Counted from the stretch's first letter, positions 10,901 through 23,960 are shown. The stretch is DNA of 64,000 nt from Dimorphilus gyrociliatus (GCA_904063045.1 CAJFCJ010000014.1:620001-684000), one strand, 5' to 3'. Translations and numbers: made by a program. The notes: generated by a model not told the origin, from the letters alone.

Positions 10901-13900
10901 TCTTGTGCTACTGCTCTTATTCAAACGGAGGATAAGTCCATTTATGAGGCAATTGTGGTAAAAAGTAGTGATTTTCAAATTCAATCTGAAGCTTTGACGA
11001 AAGATACCATTTTAGTCATTTTATCTAGAAAAATGGTAGAAGATTTGCATCTAAAATCAGAGCAGACTTTAAAAGGTCGTTTGCAATTTATTGTTGACTC
11101 GGAATCGTTTCGTTCTCATCTCTTCGCAGTGGAGAAAATTGTTGAATTCAAAGTTCATGACCGACTTTTTCCTAATACCAAAAATCTTTTGAATATAACT
11201 CGTCTACCAAAAATCGACTGGTCCAGATACGGATTTAAAGAGCCGAATACCCAACAACAAAAGGTTTTGGATAGAGTGATGTCACCGCCTCAGAGAGTAA
11301 ATCCTCTACTGTTAGTCTACGGTCCTTTTGGCACGGGAAAAACTGACACACTTGCCAGAATAACTGAATATGCTTTAGAGAGCTGTGATTCTAGTAGAAT
11401 TCTCATTTGCACTCATGTCAATGTTACTGCTGATATGTACATTGCAAAGTATTTTCATCAGAGACACAAGAAGATTTTACGAGTTGTTGATCCTCGTCGT
11501 TGGGTTTCAACCATAAATCAGCACAACAGAGAATACTGTTTGATGAATGATTCTCAACAGCATTTTAGACTTCCAAGCAGAGAAGAGGTTCGAAGTAATC
11601 GAATAATTATATGCACAACCGCAATATCTCTAGAACTCTATAAGTGAGTATTCATTGATTAGCAGCCGATGATTAATGTGAAGTTTATTCCTTATTATTA
11701 TTATCAACAGGTTAGGATTACGTGGAGAATTTACTCACATTCTGATTGACGAAGCTGGACAAATTCTTGAATGTGAAGCAATCATGCCATTACTTCTTAG
11801 TACTGATCAAACAAAAGTCATTTTGGCTGGTGATCATATGCAAATGACTCTACCGGTGAGGTCACCTTTAACTAGAAGCAAACAGTTTCATGTCTCTCTG
11901 TTAGAGAGGCTTGCTCGTTATTATACGGCATCTAATCAAAGCGTAACTGAGAGAGAAAGATGTTGTATCCTTTTCAATGAAAATTACCGAAGCCGACCGG
12001 AAATCTTGCAATTCCTTTCACAAAATTTTTACAAAGATAAAGCAAACATAACGTCTGTTGGAGAATTTCCACATTCAAACAAACCTTGTTTGTACTTTTA
12101 TCACGAAAACGGAAAGGAGGAGTTTGTAAATTTATCATATCGAAATATGGTAGAATTCAGTGCAACTTGTACAATTATCAAAGAACTCGTTGAAAAAGAA
12201 AACATTTTGTCCAGTAAAATATCTGTAATTGTATATTATAGAGAGCATATACAACTTTTAAGACGTTATTTGAGACGAATGCAGTATGGAGATGTAACGG
12301 TTCTAAGCACAGATGCTGTGCAAGGACAAGAATACGATATTATAATTATAAATACAGTAAGAACGAAGGAAACAGAAAGTGATGATGAACTGTTACTAGG
12401 CTTTCTCTCAGATCCAAATTTGGTTAATACAGCTCTATCAAGATCACGTGATCGTATTATCGTTATTGGCAATGCTACGAGTTTGATACAAATTGGAAAA
12501 TGTCAGAATTTATGGAGAAATTATATACAGCATTGTTTATCCAAAAATACAGCATTTCATCGAAATATGACAAGCGAAGAATTCAAATCGCTTCTTCATA
12601 GAAGAGAAAGAAGTGACAGTTTCGAATGGGAGAGGAAGATTGACGGAGACGTTATTCTTGAAAAATTAGGTGAAATGGACACCAGACATTCTCACAGCTC
12701 CACCAATGTAAGAAATGCGCGTAAACAATGGACAAAAGTAGATATTGAACAACAGCGACCAAAAGGACGACGTTTGATTCATGAAAGTGACGTTGATGTT
12801 GAAATGACAGCCGAAGATGCAGATTCTATACGACAATCTCAAGATTGGAGAGTTTTCGAACGATATCAAAGTAAAGAGTATCTTTCTCGGCTCTTAGAAG
12901 AGTCAGGGCATAGATATAAATTGTGTAAAATGTTTATAGTCACTGTAAACAACACGTGGGCCGAATATCAAGAAAACGGAATATACTACAAGGTTTCAAT
13001 TGATGGTTTAAAACATAGAGGCAGATCTTTTCATAATGACACTGTTGTTGTGGAAATACTTAGCGATATAAATAAAACGGAAGATATGTTTGGTAAAGTA
13101 GTTGGTATCTGGGAGAGAGAGAAGGATCCACGTCGATCACTATTTGTATGTTGGCCAGATATAGTTCCAGGAATGGCTATTCCATTAGATCACTCGATGC
13201 CAAAATTCTCATTATTTTCGCCTAGAATGAAAGATCACAAGACACAAAGGAAAATGAACAGGATTTCGATATACAGAATGACTCGTGATGACCATATCGA
13301 GTATGTGAATGACGAAATAGTTGATGCAGCCGATCCTGACAAATACGTGTTTGTTGTGAGATATTTAAAATGGAAGACGACTTGTTTGCATCCTCTGGGA
13401 GTTGCTGTTAGAGCTATAAAAGTTGGTGATAACATTGAAACGATAGATAAAATACTGAGAATTGAACACAACGTTCCAAGTGAAACGCAATCGGCTGTGA
13501 AAAATATTGTGAAATCGTATGAAATGTATAAATATTCTCTTCCAGAAGAGGCGACGAGGAATAGAACAGATTTGACAAAAGAATATATTTTCACCATAGA
13601 CCCTAAGGGATCTAGGGATCTCGACGACGCAATATCGTTCGAGGAAATAGGTGATGACAAATTACGAGTTGGAGTCCACATTGCCGACGTTGGATACTTT
13701 GTTAACAAAAACAATAGTGAAAGTCTATACAACTCTGCTTTACAAAGGGCAACATCTATGTATAGCAGAATAGGAGCGGTGACACACATGTTACCCGATG
13801 AATTGTCAAGCAATATCTGTTCTCTGCTACCTGGAGAGAAGCGATTAACTAAATCAGTATTTTTCACAATCACTTCAACCGGAGAAGTAGAGGACGAAGA

Positions 13901-16900
13901 AGATCCTTTTAATAGTTTTATTCAATCGAAAAAACAATTTACGTATGAAGAATTTCAAAAGATTCTCGATGGAGAAAACGACTTTTATATTAATTTCAAC
14001 AAATTGAAGATATTTACCAAGAAAATGAGGATAAAGCGACTGGGGAACAATGCATTTTCAACGACAGATGAACGTGAGAATTGGTCCTCTGTCGATGCGC
14101 ATCATCTTATCGAAGAGTTAATGATTGCTACAAATTCGATGATTGCTTTGTTTCTCAACAAAAATGTACCCTGTTTTCCGATAAGACGACAGAAAGCTCC
14201 AGATGAAGAATCGATGGACGAGTGGAAGAGTAAGTATAAAAAACATGCCGTCACCTCTTTTGAATTAAGGCATGCATTCTTGGGTTATGGAAGAGTATGC
14301 TCTTGCCAGAATACATGCCTATGTATTGAAAATTTGGAAGAAATCAATGAGAATGATAATGTAAAAATAACAAAGGAATGTTGGGCAAGAATTAAAAGAT
14401 TATTGAAAGTGAAAAAAGTGGAAAATATACGGGAGATAATACAAATAGTTAATGATGCCAATAGTTTACCTTTCCATAAAATGGGTCTAGTTGATTTATG
14501 GCACATTAACAGAAGTGGTGAATTTGCCCTTAGCACCGCTGATGAAGAAGATAAAATTCATTACGCTCTGAATAAAAGTATTTACACAAACTTTACAAGT
14601 CCAATAAGAAGATTTGTAGATCTTGTTAATCATTTACTTTTGGAATCTATATTGAATGATTCTCAAAGACATTCACTGTCGACAGACGATCTTGATGAAA
14701 TTACAGATATTTGCAATATAAAATCGAAAAAAGCAAAAGCATACGAAAAAGATACCGTAATTCACGGACTGGCTCTTCAGTTAAAAGATGTTCCATTGGT
14801 CACTCCAACAACTCTTCAATCCATCAATTGCAAACGTAGACATTTGGAAGTTAATCCGTTAAACTTTAAATGGATACAAGATAGAGAAAAATTCCTATCT
14901 TTTTCTTCTTTGAGTTTAACCAAAAGTCCAATAGTGAATGAAGAAGATGAATCAGTTTCTCTCTACTGGAGAGAGAGAATTTACGATCTCGATGCTAATA
15001 TGACTAAAGAATATAATACGGGAAACAGAATAGACTATAATTGTAAAAACTACAATGCTAATATCAACCTACAATCGTGGTTAGATATTCTCCAATCGTC
15101 GAAGAGTGATAACTACGAAGATTTATATAAAAGTATTGCAAACGCTTCGGAAGCTTTCATTCGTAAAAATAAGAATTCTGTTGAATTGTCGAGTGAAATT
15201 CCCATGGAAAAGAGAATGCAACGTGAAAATGCACAGAAAAATATATTATGCCTGAGGGAAAATGAACATTTCGTTGATTATACATTAACCTTAAAGAGGG
15301 GAGAAGTATTCAATATTCAAATTAGCCCACGAAATTTTCGAAGACTTTTAATTCCATCCTTGCAATATCTAAAGATAACACGAAAGCATGGTGTTTGTCT
15401 TGAACACTTACAAAATCCACTATGTTTTACTGATAGACGTGTCTATCCGGCTGCGAAAGTAACATATAGAGACGTTCGAGAATATTGCGGTTTGTGGTTA
15501 CCACTTTTAAATCTGGAAGCAGTAGAGTCTGCCATAGCTGATGGTGTAAATTTTACTGTTAGAAATGTTCCAATTGAGTGGACAAAATATGATGAAAATG
15601 AGGATGATTACGAAGGAACAATGGAAATTGGTGCATTTTTCTTTAACGATAGAAAATTAAACATCGAAGTTGGCGATTATATTTGTATAAAGTATTATAA
15701 TATTATGAAAGATGTAAAATTTGAAAGCAACATAATGCCTAGCCTAGAAAAAAACATGTTGAAGGAAGAAGCAGTTTGGATATGTCACGCCATCTGTAGT
15801 TCCAAAAATCTTTTTTCAAATGGACAACAAATCAATGAAAGATTAAATATTATACCTGAGCATCTTTTCCCTGAAGAACCTAACACTGGCAAAATAAGGA
15901 TGGATTTTGAAGTAAAGTCAATGAGCAACCGACCCCCGAAAGATTTTTGGAGCAGAAGTAAAGACACCCCCGCTACAATTTCAATTCATCATTTGCCTTA
16001 TAGCGACTCAGTTAAATTTTTAACTTTAAGGAATCTTCTTAGAGTTGAAGATGAATTTATTCATGAAATTGTGGAAGGACGTATTCATGATAACAACAAT
16101 GATAAAACACTTTTGAGTTTAAAGACGAATGATTACCTGAAAAAACCAAATGAGGATCAAGAGAAGGCTATTCGAAGAGCAATAACAAATCAATTTACTC
16201 TTATTCAAGGACCTCCAGGCACTGGAAAAACTCAGACAAGCGCTCAACTTATCTATCAGTTATGGCATATCAATAAAAGTAAGCATAGGGAAGAGAAAAT
16301 CCTTTATTGCGGTCCATCGAATAAATCAGTTGATGTTATTCTTAGTAAGTTGTTAAATAGGTGATATTGCATATTATGAATATGATTTTCTATTCTTTTA
16401 TAGAACATTTGCAGAATTTAAAGTCAGAAATAAATTATGTAAGAATTGTCAGTTCGGCAATTGAAAATGCAAATTATCCAGTACCAGGCTTTATTGCACA
16501 TGGTAAAGCTGAATCTAATATAGATGCTGAAAGTGAAATGATTCAGAATAGAGACCGAGTCTTACATTTCGAGATAAGATCGAACGGTATGCCATATGCC
16601 AACGAATTGAAATATTACGATGAGTAAGTAGAGGCGATATAAATTTATAATATATTTTTTATCTACATTTTCTTGTTTTTTCCGCAGGCTTTTTAAGAAG
16701 GCAAAGAACAAAAAAGTCGACATATTTCACACTGACATTCGAAAGTACAAAAGGTGTCTGACTCGTGCAAAAAAAACGTATTTAAGAGACGTTGAAGTCA
16801 TTTTATGCACAACTGCCTTGTCTCCTCTCAAAATCCTTGACAATGCACAAATAGGACAAGTAATTGTAGATGAAGCAGGAATGTGCACGGAGGCTGATGC

Positions 16901-17809
16901 TCTCATTCCTATTGTACATCACAATCCATCTAAAGTTATCTTAGTCGGTGATCATAAACAACTTCAACCAATTATCAAGAGTAGACGTGCAGCTCTTCTT
17001 GGTCTAAAGCAAAGTCTTTTTGCTAGATACGCGAAAAAGCTTGATACAAATATGCTTACGAAGCAATATAGAATGCATCACAGTATCGCTGAGGTTCCAT
17101 CTCAAATATTTTACAATGGAAGATTGAAATCTCCTCTTCCTTGGCAAAATTCAAAACCTGAGTTGTCTATTTGGCCTAATAGTAGTGTTGCGTGCGCATT
17201 CTGCGACGTGGTAGGGAAGGAAGAAAGTGAATTGGTTTCTACAGCTTCCGCCAGTGAAGCATCAAAAAGAAATGTTGAAGAAGCTATGCATACTGTCAAA
17301 GTAGTCAAATGTCTCTTATCGAAAAAACAAGACAGAAAAGATATAGTAGTTTTAACGCCATATCGGGCTCAAGTTGAAGAGGTCAAACACCAATTGAAAG
17401 AAGCCAGCAAAGAGTTGAAATGGAAGAAATGTGCGATAGAAAAAATTGAAGTTCAAACAGTAATCAAGTCGCAAGGATCCGAATGGAAATACGTTGTACT
17501 AAGTTGCGTAAGATCTCTTCCATTAGATCAAATAGAAAGTGAACCAAACGAATCATGGACTGCAAGGGTTTTAGGATTTATAACGGATCCAAATCAATTG
17601 AATGTGGCTATAACAAGAGCCAAACACGGATTATTTATCATTGGTTTGTACAAAATGAAATACGTTATAGGTGAACAAAAATGCAAATAATTTTCTCTCT
17701 TATAGGTAACTCGAGACTACTACAAGCAAACTCTTCTTGGTCCACATTGATAGATTGGTATAGGAACGAAGGGTGCATTTTATCAGGGACAGACTCTTTC
17801 GCTATATAA
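7985..17809 (+). CDS. HELZ2-like helicase-RNB-helicase, copy 1
   Basis: Exons 7985-10114, 10166-10292, 10353-11643, 11711-16344, 16404-16623, 16688-17643 and 17706-17809 total 9462 nt, 3153 residues. The N-terminal 710 residues are Pro-rich and then carry CCCH-type fingers (e.g. C-x8-C-x5-C-x3-H around 9381-9435) and one C2H2 finger (C-x2-C-x12-H-x5-H near 9680). Helicase 1: Walker A GPFGTGKT (about residue 1075), DEAGQ (1195), AGDHMQM, DAVQGQEYD and NTALSRSRDR. The RNB nuclease has the intact acidic motif DPKGSRDLDDA (about 1812) and TSPIRRFVDL (about 2145). Helicase 2: GPPGTGKT (about 2682), DEAGMC (2861), GDHKQLQP, KQYRMH and NVAITRAKHG. The last intron (17644-17705) was set so that LFIIG joins NSRLLQAN, as in UPF1-family C-termini. 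Vertebrate HELZ2 has this domain order and is interferon-inducible. An antiviral or RNA-decay role here is inference. Confidence 0.85.
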
Positions 17810-18640
17810 TCGAATCTAAATGTTTTGGTTCAATGTAAATAATTGGGTTTATTTGTAAAAATGTCTTGTTGCTAACAACATTTAAGAGAAGTTGATAAGA
17901 AATACTTGCAAATCTTTGTATCTCTCCGAAAACATCGAAATAAACTTATTAACTTACTCATGTTATTATTAATCAATTCAAAGAGAGAGACTGTTTTTTA
18001 TGTTCAGTTGATGAAATTGAAAGACATTTCCGCATAAAACAAATTCAAACACAATCTTGAACATGAAAGGTTTGAATTCTTTTTTTTCCTGATAAAAGTA
18101 TCAACTATGAAAACGAGATAGACAAATCTACGAAATAAAACAAGAATTTTCAAAAATATGGTCTTTATGTGGTCAAGTTTTCAGCCAAAGGCTTGCCTCT
18201 AACAAATCTGCAGAAATGTCTTTTGTTTTATGTAATGAAGTCAATCTTGGTATATGAAAGATACAGGTTATTTTTAAAATATTCTACGGAATATTGGTCG
18301 CTATTTCTGTCGAAATTTCATCTTGAACTTGAAGTTTTCTTCTGTTTTATGTACGATATGAAATACACTCCGATCACGTATACAACATGAGGAAAAGTTG
18401 ATAAGAAATACTTGCAAATCTTTGTATCAATTCCGAAGAGTGTACGGTTCCTCGACACGAACCAGTCTTCTCTTTATTTGTAATTTATTTTATTATATAT
18501 AATATAAACGCTACCTCTAAAAACAATTAAAGAAACATTTTGGTTGTTATAGCGGCCGTCTTTTGCTTGAATGTTCATTATTTTTTTCTGAACACAGATA
18601 AATCCCGACATAATTGTTAAAGAAAATTAAATTATAGGTG
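17810..18640 (+). repeat. 3' flank module of copy 1 (tail A)
   Basis: AT-rich 3' UTR and flank with no convincing gene. It is repeated almost exactly at 19700-20535 (tail B) and, inverted, at 32060-32864; parts recur near the third paralogue (25955-26055). The 73-codon open frame inside it occurs in all three copies only because the DNA is duplicated. Site differences are mosaic: arm 2 shares some variants with tail A and others with tail B. Confidence 0.8.
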
Positions 18641-18969
18641 ACGAAATACGATAATTCCCTCCAGCTGCAGTCTTTGGCTTGAATGTTCCAGAAAATGAAA
18701 TTTTAGCTGAAAAAATACGATCAATACATAGGCCTTATTTTTATCATATATACAGTAACCCCTTTTTTCGAGGTATAGTTACTAAAGCTATCATCATGTA
18801 TGCTGTATAGACGGCTCTGGCTTCATAACCATTGAATGATTTCGGCAATTTCATTCGTTGAAATCTTTCGGTTTGGTCTCCGCAAACTTTTTTTCATCTT
18901 TTAACTAATAGTTTCTGGTTGATTGGTTAATACTTTAACGAAAAAGTGGAGACGGAATATATGAACTGT

Positions 18970-19446
18970 ACATTAAGAAACAATAGACGCTGGTAAGATA
19001 GTTTTATTGATATTGAATAAGTTTCTAGTTCATTAATTTTAAAGATGGATAGCGATCCCCCATTTATCGATATCAGCATACGAATAATTGAAGCTGTTCA
19101 AGCTGAAGATAGCTAGTACACGCAAATATCTCTAATTTTAAAGGTATAATTCATGTTTTACTATTACTGACATTAAATTTCCAAATTGACTGGTATGTAA
19201 AACATGGGACCGGTCGAAAACGGCCATAAATGAAATATAAGACATATATAATAAGCCTAATTGAACCAGTATAGTAACGGCGAAAAAGTCACTCACAGTC
19301 GTTCTAACTTTTAATCTATTTTATAATTTTCACATACGAAACAGAGAGATTGTTTTCTTTGTTTTGTTGATGAAATTGAAAGACATTTCCGTATAAAACA
19401 CCTCGAATCCAATCCTGAACTTGAACGCTTTGAATTATTCTTCATA
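18970..19446. repeat. Module shared with third-paralogue flank
   Basis: Two blocks. Positions 18975-19245 are present inverted at about 25585-25845, beside the third paralogue, and a diverged shorter match is at about 44040-44100 beside the right-hand relic. Positions 19281-19440 are present inverted at 31707-31882 in arm 2 and at 26095-26255 just downstream of the third paralogue. These are cluster-specific 3' flanking sequences travelling with the gene copies, not a known transposon. Confidence 0.7.
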
Positions 19447-19558
19447 CAGTACCGGCGGTGAGTCACTGTTACACCTCAAAAAAAAAACATTTTCTTTCCG
19501 TACTTTAATGTGGTAGGCCTATTTTCAATGGGAGCATAAGTACTTGTCACAATCACAA
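19447..19558. mobile_element. Terminal fragment of Tc1-like element (arm 1)
   Basis: Begins CAGTACCGGCGGTGAGTCAC directly after a TA dinucleotide and matches the end of the Tc1-like element in arm 2 (31595-31706). Only about 112 bp remain. The inner side is fused at an ACAAAAA tract to the start of tail B, so most of the element was lost by deletion or template switching. Confidence 0.7.
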
Positions 19559-20535
19559 AAATGAAATACGTTATAGATAAACAAAAATGCAAATAATTTT
19601 CTCTACTATCAGGTAACTCGAGACTACTACAAGCAAACTCTTCTTGGTGCAGATTGATAGATTGGTATAGGAACGAAGGGTGCATTTTATCAGGGACAGA
19701 CTCTTTCGCTATATAATCGAATCTAAATGTTTTGGTTCAATGTAAATAATTGGGTTTATTTGTAAAAATGTCTTGTTGCTAACAACATTTAAGAGAAGTT
19801 GATAAGAAATACTTGCAAATCTTTGTATCTCTCCGAAAACATCGAAATAAACTTATTAACTTACTCATGTTATTATTAATCAATTCAAAGAGAGAGACTG
19901 TTTTTTATGTTCAGTTGATGAAATTGAAAGACATTTCCGCATAAAACAAATTCAAACACAATCTTGAACATGAAAGGTTTGAATTCTTTTTTTTCCTGAT
20001 AAAAGTATCAACTATGAAAACGAGAAAGACAAATCTACGAAATAAAACAAGAATTTTCAAAAATATGGTCTTTATGTGGTCAAGTTTTCAGCCAAAGGCT
20101 TGCCTCTAACAAATCTGCAGAAATGTCTTTTGTTTTATGTAATGAAATCAATCTTGGTATATGAAAGATACAGGTTATTTTTAAAATATTCTACAGAATA
20201 TTGGTCGCTATTTCTGTCGAAATTTCATCTTGAACTTGAAGTTTTCTTCTGTTTTATGTACGATATGAAATACACTCCGATCACGTATACAACATGAGGA
20301 AAAGTTGATAAGAAATACTTGCAAATCTTTGTATCAATTCCGAAGAGTGTACGGTTCCTCAACACTTCACGAACCAGTCTTCTCTTTATTTGTAATTTAT
20401 TTTATTATATGTAATATAAACGCTACCTCTAAAAACAATTAAAGAAACATTTTGGTTGTTATAGCGGCCGTCTTTTGCTTGAATGTTCATTATTTTTTTC
20501 TGAACACAGACAAATCCCAACATAATTGTTAAAAG
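19559..20535 (+). pseudogene. Duplicated last exon and 3' flank of HELZ2-like gene (tail B)
   Basis: Near-exact second copy of 17653-18620. It starts inside the last intron, contains a complete copy of the terminal exon (from the CAG before GTAACTCG, near 19611, to the stop), and continues into the 3' flank. With no upstream helicase exons of its own it cannot make a helicase, but it offers a second in-phase terminal exon to copy 1. It differs from tail A at scattered sites and continues past 20513 into a sequence shared only with the inner end of arm 2. Confidence 0.75.
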
Positions 20536-20585
20536 AAAATGAAAACCGTGGCTGACAAATGCGATTAATTTACATAGCCCCCTGG

Positions 20586-21246
20586 CGGATCTAATATAAA
20601 GTTTTGGAACCCCTTAGACACTCCAAGAAGATACCAACACTTTATCGTCGGTAAAGTTTGGTTAATACAGCTCTATCAAGATCACGTTTTCGATGAAAGA
20701 AGGCGATTCAACATAGCTCCATCTAGTGACATTTCTATAAATACTGTTAAATTTTTGTAACGTTCTCACTATCTTTCTCTGACGACACATAAATGTATAG
20801 TATTCTGAATATAAACGTACAGTTTATTATTAATATCATATAAATAGTAATTTATTCACTTATTATCGACAAACAATCCATTTTTTTTGCTCTCTCACCT
20901 ACACCAATAAAATTTATAGGATTTCATTATTTTTCTATAAGAAGAGCACTTCGCCCTCCGTCCAACATGTGGATATGCCTATAAGGAACAGAACTACAAT
21001 AATAGATCTAATACATAATTGGCTTACGGTAAAGAAGATTAGCGGTGAATGAGTGCGACCCGTTGCTAATGTAGCTATGCGTTTAGAAGGGAATCGTTAT
21101 ATCGACTGATAACGCTTAGACGTAGTCTTTATTCGGCAGAGAAAAAAGGGATTTTGTTTTTTTGAACAAAACTGCAGAAAAAACTAATTGAAAACAAACA
21201 ACTATTCAAACAGTAATAATAATCACTAGGAAAAAGCCAATCTAAA
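20586..21246. other. Palindrome spacer start with short copied fragments
   Basis: Non-coding. Two consecutive exact fragments of the gene family sit here: 20625-20648 equals the coding sense of the third paralogue (29736-29759 inverted, 24 bp) and 20657-20687 equals the helicase 1 motif VI coding sequence of copy 1 (12419-12449, 31 bp). A CTCF-like site lies at 20716-20730. The rest, up to the ATG at 21247, looks like the promoter and 5' UTR of the next gene. Confidence 0.7.
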
Positions 21247-21712
21247 ATGGATACAGTCGATTTAATTGCCTCTCAGATGGAGAAGAACAACTTTACTGAC
21301 GATAATATGATTCCCGGTAACTTTTTAGCTTCGCAGCTAAAAGCTATTTATAACGATTCATCATCACTTTTTTGCCAAAGTGTTTATAGGTTTGTTCTTT
21401 AAATATGTCTCTGTTAATTGAACGTCTTAATAAATACTTAAATAGCAATCCGAAACATAAGAAAACTCGATGGGCTAGTCTCTATCATACAGATTTTATC
21501 CCATTGATGGAACAGAAGCCAACCAGCGTAAGATCCGACAATCTATTTAGAAGAGCTTCGCGAGGTTTACAAAGATCTAATTCTTTAATTGTTAAGAAAA
21601 AGGACAAAAGTCCAGGAGAAATAACGGATAGAGCAATGAGCGCTAAGGTAATTGTCTTAAAAGTAACATTAGACTATGTGTATATAAGATTAAAGCATAT
21701 AGAATTATATAA

Positions 21713-21752
<40 letters not shown>

Positions 21753-23960
21753 TGTATATATAGTATTGTAAAATATCTAATAGCTTGTTATGTGCCTAGT
21801 TAATAAAACGAACAGTGTTATACGGTAGACCTGTCTATTAATAATGTCCGTAAAGCAAATATTTTACTTAGATTACATCAAATTTAAATAATTCCACATA
21901 CAATATATATATATGTATATATACAGTATATAAATTATTAATATACAGTATATGTAATAATAAAATAATTAATTAGGTCATAGATTAACGCCCGTAACGT
22001 ACCTTATCTATCAAGCTTTTTTCTTTTTATGCAATATAGAATCGTTATACTTTTATGTTGAGTATCTACAGCAGATATTCCTATTCTGCAAAAAGTAGTT
22101 CAATATTTCTATTTATAAATATATTAAACCATAACCATTGAATGGATAGAGAACAACCGCAACTGGTAGGTTATAATTCATATATGAATGTATATATTGT
22201 ATTTATATATACAATATTCATAGAGAAATTCATAGATAAGTACACAGAGTTATCTATAAACAAAAAAGACAATCATCCTTGACAACACATGAATAATTAT
22301 GAATTGTCAATGAAATCTCTTTTAATTTTTGTCTCTTTCTACAATTTAATCTATTTGAAAGTAAACACGTTTTATTAATATATCTCTTCGTATTTCTAAT
22401 TAATTCTATTTAAATAATGTTTAAATAGAGATAGATAAAAAGGATGATAGGACGATAGGATGATATTATATTCAAATAGCAGTGTTGTTCAACGTTTAAG
22501 CTTATATTATGTCTCGATCTAGCGGCTAAAAGATTAATATAACTTCTTGTTGGTATATACGCTCATATAGTTCTATTAGCGGATTACGGTAGTTCAGTTG
22601 CTAGCAACGATCAATGGCGACGGTAATCTTTATGTTTTTATTCCTGAAATAGTTTACATATTACAGTTTATTCTTAAAGATTTTAAATATATAAGTGTAT
22701 CTTGTTAACAGATTTTTAGCTCTTGGAAAGTACCTGATAGGTTAACGGAGAATAACTACGAAAGAAAAGGTAAAAATTTTCAAAGTACAATAAGTCCTTC
22801 AGTCGTAATTAATGGGATTATAATACTAATATTAATCTTTCTCTCTCTCTCTTTATCTTTCTCGTTTTCTTCTCTTTTCTAATTAATTCTTTTTCTAATT
22901 AGAAAATGAACTGGAGGAAAAAGTCGAACCGAAAGTTCAAAATAAGATACCCAGTCCTACAAGTATAGGTGTAGGGGCTGGAAGAGTAAACTCTTCTAAA
23001 AGTGGATCCGTAAGTTGTAAGTAGTCTTTTATTAGATTATTGTCTCTTTACAATCAAAAACTACTTTTAATCTCTTGTTTTTCTTATTTAGTACCTGGTT
23101 TACCATTTTCGAAGATTTCCAAACCCAATTCACCAAAGAAAATTCAATCGAAAGACGATCAGCCAGAGATTAAGACTAGATCGCTATCGCCTAAACAACC
23201 AAAGTCTCTTCGAGTTAAACAGGTAGTTTACGTAGGCGTAAACACATTTTTATTATAGTCTTCTCTATTTTTCTTATTCTAGCTCTTGCAATCATTTCCC
23301 AATGGTCCTAACGGTAAACGAGAGGAATGCATTCAAGCCGTCAGATCGGACTCTACTTTTGTTAGCGCAAATGATAGAAAGTTAATCGAAAGAGCTTTAA
23401 GCCCAACAAGAAGAAAGGCTGATCCTTGTCAAACTGTTCAAGATTGGCTAAAACGCGCTACGGATAAAGGTCGGTATCTAAAATTCTATAATAATCGTTC
23501 AATGAAAATTTAACACAACTTTCATAACGATAGACAAGGTGGCGGCAATCGATTTTTTCAAGTCGCTGGTTAATTCAAAGTTACAAGATTCTTCCGCAGA
23601 CAACGAGGAGACTGTTAAACTACTCAAGATATTGGAGACACTTGATAAGTATGTGATTCTTTTATAAAAAGTAACTTCTAACTGGGTCGTGTCTTATTCA
23701 ATTGTATTTTTTCCAATGTTAGAAATAGGCCAGCAGGAACGTATACTCTGCCGAATGGAAGCCAATACAAAGATCCTGGATTTCGATACATAAGGCAATT
23801 GACGCCGGCAACTCGAACCAACAGATGGATGTATACGACATGGCACCATCTACCGCCCGAAAATGAAGCGGCTCCACCAGTAAATAACACGAGTTCGCAT
23901 TACGCAAAAACCCAAACTTTACCGCAGCGTCATTACGTTGTTCACCCTGATTTGGGATAA
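21247..23960 (+). CDS. Uncharacterised 395-residue protein, single copy
   Basis: Eight exons: 21247-21389, 21446-21647, 22712-22769, 22903-23016, 23092-23222, 23283-23469, 23534-23648 and 23723-23960. The sum is 1188 nt with all phases consistent. I do not recognise the family. The protein is basic and Ser/Pro-rich in the middle (ISKPNSPKKIQ, RSLSPKQPKSLR, ALSPTRRK) with no predicted membrane segments. The C-terminus is the most ordered-looking part: AGTYTLPNGSQYKDPGFRYI, a Trp-rich WMYTTWHHLPPENE stretch, and a final HPDLG. It looks like a cytoplasmic or cytoskeletal protein, but no function is supportable. ATGGCGACG followed by a donor at about 22614-22622 is in phase with exon 3 and could be an alternative first exon. 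The gene sits in the spacer of the palindrome and is not duplicated. Confidence 0.75.
21716..21750. repeat. (TA)n microsatellite
   Basis: About 35 bp of alternating TA in intron 2 of the uncharacterised gene, followed by ACTGTATATATAG. Confidence 0.9.

Larger units (their letters stand above)
7140..20585 (+). repeat. Palindrome arm 1 (inverted duplication)
   Basis: Arm 1 pairs in inverted orientation with 30434-43050. The outer part, 7140 to about 9130, is only moderately similar to its partner. From about 9130 (41545 in arm 2) inward the arms are almost identical across exons, introns and the 3' flank. The inner border, CCAGGGGGCTATG on the complementary strand, is at about 20585 in arm 1 and 30434 in arm 2. 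Arm 1 differs from arm 2 by a second copy of the 3' terminal exon (19559-20535) and by deletion of most of the Tc1-like element. Confidence 0.9.

Noticed and set aside
13235-13873. 212-codon antisense open frame (also in arm 2)
   Set aside because: Fully overlaps the RNB-coding exon on the opposite strand; a shadow of the real gene.
17671-17705. A 35-bp last intron with GTGAAC donor in copy 1, mutated to AT in arm 2 and tail B
   Set aside because: A donor at 17644 gives a 62-bp intron and the family-typical LFIIG-NSRLLQ junction in both copies; the G/A difference is then just intronic.
7985-17809. Helicase-RNB-helicase gene as part of a viral polyprotein or integrated virus
   Set aside because: Spliced with host-type introns, HELZ2 domain order, CCCH fingers, and no capsid, polymerase or terminal repeats.
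18169-18390. 73-codon open frame present three times (also 20076-20297 and 32284-32505)
   Set aside because: It lies in the duplicated 3' flank; its repetition reflects DNA duplication, and it has no start context, domain or splice link.
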